Below are positions 57,913 to 64,000 of a stretch of 64,000 nt of DNA, piece after piece. The stretch comes from Thermus altitudinis. Lineage in GTDB: Bacteria > Deinococcota > Deinococci > Deinococcales > Thermaceae. The number at the start of each line of letters is the position of its first letter. Within the stretch, counting starts at the first letter, position 1. The notes below the pieces were generated by a model. The model was not told the DNA's origin, made no database searches, and saw nothing but the letters and a program-made list of their open reading frames with translations. A program made the position numbers and the translations under genes. The stretch is taken from the NCBI RefSeq assembly GCF_022760835.1, contig NZ_JAKTNQ010000009.1:16814-80813 (forward strand), written 5' to 3'.

Positions 57913-59139
57913 CTAGACCACCCAAAGCCCTTTGCGCATCAGGGGAATGCGGGTACCATCCTCTAGGAGCCCATCCACGTCCATCTCCTCCGAGCCGATC
58001 ATCCAGTCAATGTGCACCAGGCTTTGGTTACCCCCGCGCCTAAGGAGTTCCTCCCCTGTGGGGCGGCCCTCCAGGTTCTCGGCATAGGCTTGGCCAAAAG
58101 CAATGTGGCTGGCGGCGTTTTCGTCAAAGAGGGTGTCAAAGAAAACCAGGCCCGTTCTGGCGATGGGGTTGTCGGCGGCCACCAGGGCCACTTCTCCCAG
58201 GCGCCGGGCGCCTTCATCGGTGGAGAGGGCCTTAAGGAGAACCTCCTGTCCCTTTTCCGCCCCCACTTCTACGGCATACCCCCCCTCAAAGCGGGCCCAG
58301 ATGCCCTCCACCAGCTGCCCTCCCAAGGCCAAGGGGCGGCTGGCCCGCACGACCCCTTCCACCCGTTCCCGGTGGGGTGCGGTGAAGACCTCCTCCGTGG
58401 GTAGGTTGGGATTGCAGAGAAGCCCCTTCTGGGTGGGGGTGGCCCCTCCTTGCCAGAGGTGCCCTTCCGCCAAGCCCACCACCAAGTCGGTTCCTGGGCC
58501 TCGGAAGTGGATAGCGGAGAAACGCCTTTCGTTCAGGTAAGCCACCTTCTGGTGCAAGGAGCGGTTATGGGCTTCCCAGGCGGCCACGGGGTCTGGGGTA
58601 TCCGCGCGGGTGGCCTGGAAGATGGCCTGCCAAAGTTGGGCGACCGCCTCCTCCTCGGGTAGCTGGCGAAAGACCGCCTTGGCCCAGCCAGGGTGAGCGA
58701 AGGGCACGATGGTCCAGTTGGTGACGAACTCGCTTATGGCCTCGAGGGCCGGCTTGTAGGCCCGGCTTTGCGCCTGCTGGGCCCGGCCTATGCGCTCTGG
58801 GGGAAGGCCTTCGAGGGCCTTGGGGTCGTTGCCGGAAACCGCCAGCCGGGCAGCCCCCTTGCGGAAGGCCTTGGCCATGCCCTCATAGAGCCAACCCGGG
58901 GCCGTGTCCAAGCCTTCCTCTGGCGCCAGGGAAAGGCGCTTGCGGGAAAGCACGTTGTCCCCGTAGATGACCGTGAAGAGGCTTGCTCCGTGCTGGTAAG
59001 CTTTTTCCGCCAAGAGGCGGACAAAATCCACGGCCTCAATGGGGGCGGTGGCGATAACCTCCTGCCCCGGCTGAAGGTTCAGCCCTACCCGGACCGCCAG
59101 ATGGGCCAACTTTTCTAGGTTTTCCTCAAAGGCACTCAC
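57913..59139 (-). CDS. Aminopeptidase T (peptidase family M29)
   Basis: 408-aa metallo-aminopeptidase matching the T. aquaticus enzyme in length and sequence. Metal-site regions: NPNLPTEEVFTAPHRERVEG (Glu), ALVAADNPIARTGLVFFDTLFDENAASHIAFGQAYAEN (Glu, His, Tyr), NQSLVHIDWMIGSEEMDVDG (His, Asp). Other markers: IVPFAHPGWAKAVF, AEGHLWQGGATPTQKG, VVRASRPLALGGQLVEGIWARFEGG. GTG start 59139 (VSAFEENL aligns to the known MDAFTENL) with GAGGG just upstream; a longer frame to 59175 is less likely. Releases N-terminal residues from peptides in the cytoplasm. Confidence 0.95.
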   Translation of the reverse strand: MSAFEENLEKLAHLAVRVGLNLQPGQEVIATAPIEAVDFVRLLAEKAYQHGASLFTVIYGDNVLSRKRLSLAPEEGLDTAPGWLYEGMAKAFRKGAARLAVSGNDPKALEGLPPERIGRAQQAQSRAYKPALEAISEFVTNWTIVPFAHPGWAKAVFRQLPEEEAVAQLWQAIFQATRADTPDPVAAWEAHNRSLHQKVAYLNERRFSAIHFRGPGTDLVVGLAEGHLWQGGATPTQKGLLCNPNLPTEEVFTAPHRERVEGVVRASRPLALGGQLVEGIWARFEGGYAVEVGAEKGQEVLLKALSTDEGARRLGEVALVAADNPIARTGLVFFDTLFDENAASHIAFGQAYAENLEGRPTGEELLRRGGNQSLVHIDWMIGSEEMDVDGLLEDGTRIPLMRKGLWVV

Positions 59140-59171
59140 GCCCTCAAGTCTTTCCTCCCGAAGGGGTTCCG

Positions 59172-59306
59172 TCAAGGCCGGGGGCAGCTTTTGGGCCTGC
59201 CAAGAAGGAGGGCCAGCCCAGAAAGCAGCAAAAATAGGGGCCGGTAGGCTTCCAAAAGTAAGGCGGCCAGGAGGAAGAGAGCCACCAAGGCATACCGGAT
59301 GGGCAT
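59172..59306 (-). CDS. Small hydrophobic membrane protein (44 aa), unrecognised
   Basis: A short frame beginning MPIRYALVALFLLAALLLEA, then YRPLFLLLSGLALLLGRP and ending KSCPRP before TGA. It forms two hydrophobic segments split by EAYRP, a helical-hairpin-like pattern with basic ends. TACCCT (59318-59313) lies 6 nt upstream of the ATG, the leaderless arrangement seen for many genes here. It ends 32 nt before the aminopeptidase T start and is probably co-transcribed. No family recognised; coding status is inferred from promoter spacing and amphipathic pattern. Confidence 0.5.
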   Translation of the reverse strand: MPIRYALVALFLLAALLLEAYRPLFLLLSGLALLLGRPKSCPRP

Positions 59307-59381
59307 GCTCCTAGGGTACACCGGGAGGGGTGGGACATTCCTCACCCCAAGGGGCGCTATGGTGGGGAAGAGGTGGAGCCT

Positions 59382-62300
59382 ATGCGTCCCATTACCGTGG
59401 ACGGGAACGAGGCGGTGGCCCGGGTAGCCTACCGTTTGAGCGAGGTGATCGCCATTTACCCCATCACCCCGGCAAGCCCCATGGCGGAGCTTTGCGACGA
59501 GTGGGCAGCCAAGGGGGAACCTAACCTATTTGGGCTCGTGCCCCGGGTGGTGGAGATGCAGTCCGAGGGCGGGGCGGCAGGGGCCCTTCACGGGGCCCTG
59601 CAGCAAGGGGTTTTGGCCACCACCTTCACCGCCAGCCAGGGCTTGCTCCTCATGATTCCCGACATGTACAAGATCGCCGGGCAGGCCCTTCCCGGCGTCA
59701 TCCATGTGGCCGCCCGGGCCCTGGCCACCCATGCCCTTTCCATCTTTGGCGACCACCAGGACGTGTATGCGGTAAGGGCCACGGGGTGGCCCATGTTGAT
59801 TTCGGATTCCGTCCAGGCGGCCCAGGACCTGGCGGCCATGGCCCACATCACCGCCCTGAAGGCAAGCCTCCCGGTACTTCACGCCATGGATGGTTTCCGC
59901 ACCTCCCATGAGGTGCAGAAGATCCTGCCCCTTTCCGACCGGGAGCTTAAGGCCCTTTTCCCCTTTGGGGCCCTCGAGGCCTACCGCCAACGGGCCCTCA
60001 CCCCGGAGAATCCCGTGATCCGGGGTACCGCGCAAAACCCCGACCACTACTTCCAAAACCGGGAAGCCATCAACCGCTACTACCTGCGCCTGCCCCAGGT
60101 GGTGGCCGAAACCATGGAGCATTTTGCCCAGGTTACCGGGCGCCGCTATGCCCCTTACGAGTACGTGGGCCACCCGGAGGCCGAGCGGGTGGTGGTGGTC
60201 ATGGGCTCGGCCTCCCTGGCGGTGGAAGAGGCGGTGGAGCACCTGCTGAAGCAAGGGGAAAGGGTGGGGATGGTGCGGGTGCGCCTTTACCGCCCTTTCC
60301 ATACGGAGGCTTTCCTTGCGGCCTTTCCTAAAACTGTGCGCAAGGTGGCGGTCCTGGACCGGGGCAAGGAGCCCGGGGCTGTGGGGGAGCCCCTTTTCCA
60401 GGAAGTGGCGGCGGCCTTTGCCCTACGGGGTGGGGAGGTTCCTCTGCTGGTGGGAGGGAGGTACGGACTTTCCTCCAAGGAGTTCACCCCGGCCATGGCC
60501 CTGGGGGTTTTTGAGGAGCTGAAGAGGGAGAGGCCCCGGCACGGCTTCACCGTGGGGATCGTGGACGACCTTACGGGCACGAGCCTTTCCTACCCCGAGG
60601 TGGACTTTGAGGACCCAGCCTCGGTGCGGGCGGTCTTCTTCGCCCTGGGGGCCGACGGGACCGTGAGCGCCAACAAGAACACCATCAAGATCATCGGGGA
60701 GGAGACCCCCCTTTACGCCCAGGGGTACTTCGTCTACGACTCCAAAAAGTCCGGCTCCCGCACCGTAAGCCACCTGCGCTTTGGCCCAAACCCCTTGAAC
60801 AAGCCTTACCTGGTGCAGAGGGCTAACTTTGTGGGCATTCACCAATGGAGCTTCTTGGAGCGCCTTCCCATGCTGGGGGTGGCAGAGGAGGGGGCCACGG
60901 TTCTCATCAACAGCCCCTACCCCAAGGAAGAGGTCTGGGACCGTCTGCCCAGGCCTGTCCAGGAGGAGATCCTCAGGAAGAACCTCAAGGTCTATGTGGT
61001 CAACGCCTACGAGCTGGCCAGGCGGGTGGGCCTTCCTGGGCGCATCAACACCATCATGCAGGCCGCCTTCTTTAGGCTTTCCGGGGTTTTGCCCGAGGAG
61101 GAGGCCAAGGCCCGCATCAAGAGGGGCATAGAAAAGAGCTACGGGAAGCGGGGCAGGTCGGTGCTGGAGCGGAACTTCCAGGCGGTGGAGCTGGGCTTTG
61201 CGGCGGTGGAGCCCCTCCCTGTTCCCGGCAGGGTTACCTCGGAAAAGGACCTGGTGCCGCCTATGGTGGACCACCCTCCTGCCTTTGTGCGGGATGTCCT
61301 GGGGCCCATCGCCTTGGGACTCGGCGACGCCTTGCCGGTTTCCGTCTTTCCTGCGGACGGCACTTACCCCACGGGGACGGCCCGGTATGAGAAGCGGGGG
61401 ATCGCCGAGTTCATTCCCATTTGGGATCCCCAGGTGTGCGTGCAGTGTGGCAAATGTGTCCTGGTCTGCCCCCATGCGGTGATCCGGGCCAAGGTGGTGC
61501 CGGAGATGGCCTTGGCCCTGGCCCCCGAAGGATTCCCCCACCGCAAGGCCATGTGGAAGGAACTTGGCGGCGAGTTTACCCTGGCCACCAGCCCTGACGA
61601 CTGCACCGGGTGTTCCCTTTGCGTGGAGGTCTGCCCCGCCAAGGATAAGCAAAACCCAAGCCGCAAGGCCTTGAACCTGGCTCCCCGCTTGGAGGTGCGG
61701 GAGGCTATGAACCGGCACTGGGACTTCTTCCTTTCCTTGCCGGAAACCCCCAGGGCTAGCCTTAAGCTCCACACCGTAAAGGATGTGCAGCTTCTGGAGC
61801 CCTTGTTTGAGTTCCCTGGGGCTTGCGCAGGGTGCGGGGAAACCCCCTACCTTAGGCTTCTTTCCCAGCTTTTTGGCGACCGCCTCATTGTCGCCAACGC
61901 CACCGGATGCAGTTCCATTTACGGGGGGAACCTTCCCACCACCCCCTGGAGTAAAAACCGGGAAGGCCGGGGCCCGGCCTGGGCCAACTCCCTCTTTGAG
62001 GACAATGCGGAGTTTGGGCTTGGCATGCGCCTGGCCCTAGACAAGAAGGCGGAATACGCTAGGGAACTTCTTGTGGGTTTCCGGCAAGTTTTGGGCCAGG
62101 AGTTGGTGGAGAGGCTTCTTGCGGAAGTGGGGCCGGAGGAGGTGGAAAAGAGGCGGCAGGATGTGGCGCTTCTGCGGGAAAAGCTCAAGGCCCTGGATGA
62201 TCCCAAGGCCCAGGACCTCTTGGCCGTGGCAGACGCCCTAATCCCCCACTCGGTCTGGATCGTGGGTGGGGATGGCTGGGCCTACGATATCGGTTACGGG

Positions 62301-62885
62301 GGCCTGGACCACGTGCTGGCCAGTGGGGCCAACGTGAAGGTCCTGGTTCTGGACACCGAGGTCTACTCCAACACCGGGGGACAGGCTTCCAAGGCTACGG
62401 GCCTGGGGGCGGTGGCCAAGTTCGCCGCTGCCGGCAAGCCCACCCCCAAGAAGGACCTGGCCTTCATGGCCATGAGCTACGGTCACGTGTACGTGGCCCA
62501 GATCGCCATGGGGGCGAACGATGCCCATACGGTGAAGGCCTTCCTCGAGGCCGAGGCCCATAAGGGACCGGCCCTTCTCATCGCCTACAGCCACTGCATC
62601 GCCCACGGTATTGACATGGCCAAGGGTATGGAGCACCAGAGGCTGGCCGAGCGCACCGGGTACTGGCCGCTTTTCCGCTACATTCCCGGACAGGGATTGG
62701 TCCTGGATTCCAAGCCTCCCACCCTACCCTTGCGGGAATACCTCTATGCGGAAAACCGTTACCGGCTCCTCCTGCAAACCCACCCCGAGGGAGCGGAAGC
62801 CTTTTTAAGGCTAGCGGAGGAGGCGGTGCGGGAAAGGTGGGAGAGGCTTTCCCGCATGGCGGCGAAGGAGGTTGTGCCAAACTGA
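59382..62885 (+). CDS. nifJ: Pyruvate:ferredoxin (flavodoxin) oxidoreductase, single chain
   Basis: 1,167-aa fused PFOR converting pyruvate and CoA to acetyl-CoA, CO2 and reduced ferredoxin/flavodoxin. Domain order: N-terminal pyrimidine-binding domain (VDGNEAVARVAYRLSEVIAIYPITPASPMAE), domain II/III (FFALGADGTVSANKNTIKIIG; YPKEEVWDRLPRPVQEEI), two 4Fe-4S clusters CVQCGKCVLVCP (about 685) and CTGCSLCVEVCP (about 740), then the ThDP-pyrophosphate domain with CAGCGETPYLRLL (about 814), ATGCSSIYGGNLPTTPW and GGDGWAYDIGYGGLDHVLASGANVKVLVLDTEVYSNTGGQASKAT. Start 59382 follows GAGGTGGAG. Followed by a DHOD-like gene, probably one operon. Confidence 0.95.
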   Translation: MRPITVDGNEAVARVAYRLSEVIAIYPITPASPMAELCDEWAAKGEPNLFGLVPRVVEMQSEGGAAGALHGALQQGVLATTFTASQGLLLMIPDMYKIAGQALPGVIHVAARALATHALSIFGDHQDVYAVRATGWPMLISDSVQAAQDLAAMAHITALKASLPVLHAMDGFRTSHEVQKILPLSDRELKALFPFGALEAYRQRALTPENPVIRGTAQNPDHYFQNREAINRYYLRLPQVVAETMEHFAQVTGRRYAPYEYVGHPEAERVVVVMGSASLAVEEAVEHLLKQGERVGMVRVRLYRPFHTEAFLAAFPKTVRKVAVLDRGKEPGAVGEPLFQEVAAAFALRGGEVPLLVGGRYGLSSKEFTPAMALGVFEELKRERPRHGFTVGIVDDLTGTSLSYPEVDFEDPASVRAVFFALGADGTVSANKNTIKIIGEETPLYAQGYFVYDSKKSGSRTVSHLRFGPNPLNKPYLVQRANFVGIHQWSFLERLPMLGVAEEGATVLINSPYPKEEVWDRLPRPVQEEILRKNLKVYVVNAYELARRVGLPGRINTIMQAAFFRLSGVLPEEEAKARIKRGIEKSYGKRGRSVLERNFQAVELGFAAVEPLPVPGRVTSEKDLVPPMVDHPPAFVRDVLGPIALGLGDALPVSVFPADGTYPTGTARYEKRGIAEFIPIWDPQVCVQCGKCVLVCPHAVIRAKVVPEMALALAPEGFPHRKAMWKELGGEFTLATSPDDCTGCSLCVEVCPAKDKQNPSRKALNLAPRLEVREAMNRHWDFFLSLPETPRASLKLHTVKDVQLLEPLFEFPGACAGCGETPYLRLLSQLFGDRLIVANATGCSSIYGGNLPTTPWSKNREGRGPAWANSLFEDNAEFGLGMRLALDKKAEYARELLVGFRQVLGQELVERLLAEVGPEEVEKRRQDVALLREKLKALDDPKAQDLLAVADALIPHSVWIVGGDGWAYDIGYGGLDHVLASGANVKVLVLDTEVYSNTGGQASKATGLGAVAKFAAAGKPTPKKDLAFMAMSYGHVYVAQIAMGANDAHTVKAFLEAEAHKGPALLIAYSHCIAHGIDMAKGMEHQRLAERTGYWPLFRYIPGQGLVLDSKPPTLPLREYLYAENRYRLLLQTHPEGAEAFLRLAEEAVRERWERLSRMAAKEVVPN

Positions 62886-62926
62886 GGGTGTTTTCCCGTC
62901 AGGGAAACACGTGAAGGAGGAGGGGT

Positions 62927-63925
62927 ATGGATCTGAGCACCACCTACCTGGGGCTAGAGCTGGAGCACCCTTTGGTGGCTTCCGCCTCGCCCCTCACGGA
63001 AAAGCTGGATGGGTTCTTGCGCCTGGAGGATGGAGGGGCGGCGGCCATCGTGATGCACTCCCTGTTCGAGGAGCAGGTGACCCTCGAGGAGGAGATGCTG
63101 GACCATTATCTCCACTACGGCCACGAAAGCTATGCCGAGGCCCTCTCCTATTTCCCCAAGGCCCACGAGTACCGCCTAACCCCAGAGCGCTATCTGGATC
63201 TCCTCTCCCGGGCCAAGGAACGGGTTTCCGTCCCCATCATCGCCAGCTTGAACGGCATCAGCCGGGGGGGATGGGTGGAGTACGCCAAGCTCCTGGAGGA
63301 GGCCGGGGCCAACGCCCTAGAGCTCAACCTGTACTACATCCCCACCGACCCTGGCCTTTCCGCCTCCGAGGTGGAGGCCATGTACCTGGATACCATCCGC
63401 GCCGTGGTGGAAAGCGTGCGGATCCCCGTGGCGGTCAAGGTGGGGCATGCCTTCAGCGCCTTCGCCCATTTTGCCAAAAGGGTGGAGGGTACAGGGGCCA
63501 AGGCCTTGGTCCTCTTCAACCGGTTCTACCAGCCGGATATAGACCTGGCTACCCTTTCCGTGGTGCCTACCCTGACCCTCTCCCGCCCCTATGAGGCCTT
63601 GCTGCGCATCCACTGGATTGCGCTTCTATACGGCCGGGTGGGGTTAGAGCTGGCCTTGACGGGGGGTGTGCATTCGGGGACGGAGGCGGCGAAGGGGCTT
63701 TTGGCCGGTGCCCAGGTGGTGATGATGACCTCGGCCATCCTGGAAAAGGGCCCCCATCACTTCCGCACCGTGCTGGAGGAGCTGAAGGCCTTCATGGAGG
63801 AGAAGGAGTACGCGAGCGTGGCGGAGATGCGGGGGGTGATGAGCTACCAGAAGGTGGCGGAGCCGGCAGCCTTTGAGCGGGCCAACTACCTTAAGGTTCT
63901 GGGCTCGTATCGCCTTCTTCCGTGA
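62927..63925 (+). CDS. Dihydroorotate-dehydrogenase-like FMN protein, PFOR-associated
   Basis: 332-aa TIM-barrel flavoprotein of the class-1 DHOD-like family: MDLSTTYLGLELEHPLVASASPLTEKLDGFLRLEDGGAAAIVMHSLFEEQ, VPIIASLNGISRGGWVEYAKLLEEAGANALELNLYYIPTDP, IPVAVKVGHAFSAFAHFAKRVEGTGAKALVLFNRFYQPDID, SRPYEALLRIHWIALLYGRVGLELALTGGVHSGTEAAKGLLAGAQVVMMTSAIL. The substrate loop NLYYIPTD replaces the N-x-S-C-P of true PyrD, so the substrate is likely not dihydroorotate. GGAGGAGGGG before the ATG; 41 nt after nifJ. Such genes commonly neighbour fused PFORs; a redox partner role is inferred. Confidence 0.85.
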   Translation: MDLSTTYLGLELEHPLVASASPLTEKLDGFLRLEDGGAAAIVMHSLFEEQVTLEEEMLDHYLHYGHESYAEALSYFPKAHEYRLTPERYLDLLSRAKERVSVPIIASLNGISRGGWVEYAKLLEEAGANALELNLYYIPTDPGLSASEVEAMYLDTIRAVVESVRIPVAVKVGHAFSAFAHFAKRVEGTGAKALVLFNRFYQPDIDLATLSVVPTLTLSRPYEALLRIHWIALLYGRVGLELALTGGVHSGTEAAKGLLAGAQVVMMTSAILEKGPHHFRTVLEELKAFMEEKEYASVAEMRGVMSYQKVAEPAAFERANYLKVLGSYRLLP

Positions 63926-63928
63926 CGA

Positions 63929-63958
63929 CTCCCCGCTCCGAAGAGCAGGGCTTCGCGG
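63929..63958 (+). other. Hairpin region after the DHOD-like gene, possible terminator or mobile-element end
   Basis: CCC-GCTC, loop CGAA, GAGC-GGG (one mismatch) forms a hairpin that reads on into CTTCGCGG. The remaining sequence to 64000 has no ORF I can assign. The combination loosely recalls hairpin ends of IS200/IS605-type elements, but it runs off the window. Confidence 0.3.
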
Positions 63959-64000
63959 TTCTAGGTTAGAGCACCTATCCCCGCAGGCTCCGTCCGAGCC

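Noticed and set aside
60423..61772. 449-codon minus-strand frame opposite nifJ
   Set aside because: Antisense of the Fe-S domain region; lacks a promoter, Shine-Dalgarno and family motifs.

Overview
The window is chromosomal DNA of a Thermus species (Deinococcota). It is very GC-rich with strong G/C third-position bias. Genes are packed with ATGA, GTGA or 1-2 nt junctions. Many predicted proteins closely resemble remembered T. thermophilus or T. aquaticus proteins (SmpB, TpiA, glutamine aminotransferase, HemL, O-acetylhomoserine sulfhydrylase, GatC, aminopeptidase T). Many genes lack a Shine-Dalgarno and instead carry a TANNNT -10 box 6-8 nt before the start codon, the layout expected of leaderless mRNAs in this phylum. 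No homology search was run; names rest on motifs and remembered family sequences.

Layout. 1-5.5 kb (-): a tight unit bioY, nitrilase-family gene, smpB, cell-wall amidase, GerMN gene, smc (cut by the window edge), starting at a promoter overlapped by a BirA-type biotin operator. 5.6-8.6 kb (+): gap-pgk, terminator, tpiA. 8.65-11.8 kb (+): glutamine/aromatic aminotransferase coupled to a 2-oxoacid dehydrogenase E1 alpha/beta pair. 12-14.5 kb (+): hemL, mnmE. 14.5-17.3 kb (-): metY-metX behind a SAM-I riboswitch. 17.3-21.6 kb (+): tRNA-Pro(CGG), Na/Pi transporter-like gene, rsmD-coaD, aldehyde dehydrogenase. 21.6-22.7 kb: aroH and a PIG-L deacetylase, divergent. 22.6-29.2 kb (-): DUF554 gene, then gatC-serS-N-succinylamino-acid racemase-GNAT-amidohydrolase-ClC in one overlapping run. 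29.2-37.8 kb: MnmD-like methyltransferase, then an envelope-glycan region (polysaccharide deacetylase, MFS, five glycosyltransferases counting an LpxB-related one, UDP-galactopyranose mutase) with mosaic base composition and a 37-bp direct repeat around the glf cassette. 38-41.8 kb (+): degV, mfd. 41.8-43.7 kb (-): lipoprotein and outer-membrane barrel candidate. 43.8-49.1 kb (+): fatty-acid beta-oxidation operon fadN-fadA-acyl-CoA dehydrogenase. 49.1-49.4 kb: decayed vapBC toxin-antitoxin remnant. 49.4-52.4 kb: cysS (-), hslO with an extra zinc-type motif, uspA. 52.4-54.8 kb (-): SsuABC/NMT1-type ABC importer. 55-57.8 kb (+): Kef-type antiporter with a terminator in its leader, and a second metY paralog. 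57.9-59.3 kb (-): aminopeptidase T and a small unlisted membrane ORF. 59.4-63.9 kb (+): one-chain pyruvate:ferredoxin oxidoreductase and a dihydroorotate-dehydrogenase-like partner. The last 75 bp hold an unexplained hairpin.

How the parts fit. Central carbon metabolism (gap, pgk, tpiA, PFOR, beta-oxidation), methionine synthesis under SAM control, tRNA biology (serS, cysS, gatC, mnmE, mnmD, smpB, tRNA-Pro) and envelope synthesis are interleaved. The most notable features are regulatory: the BirA operator upstream of smc/smpB, a SAM riboswitch with alternative pairings, divergent leaderless genes sharing one -10 element, and a perfect palindrome between the fad operon and an outer-membrane gene. 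No CRISPR array, prophage or complete insertion sequence was seen.
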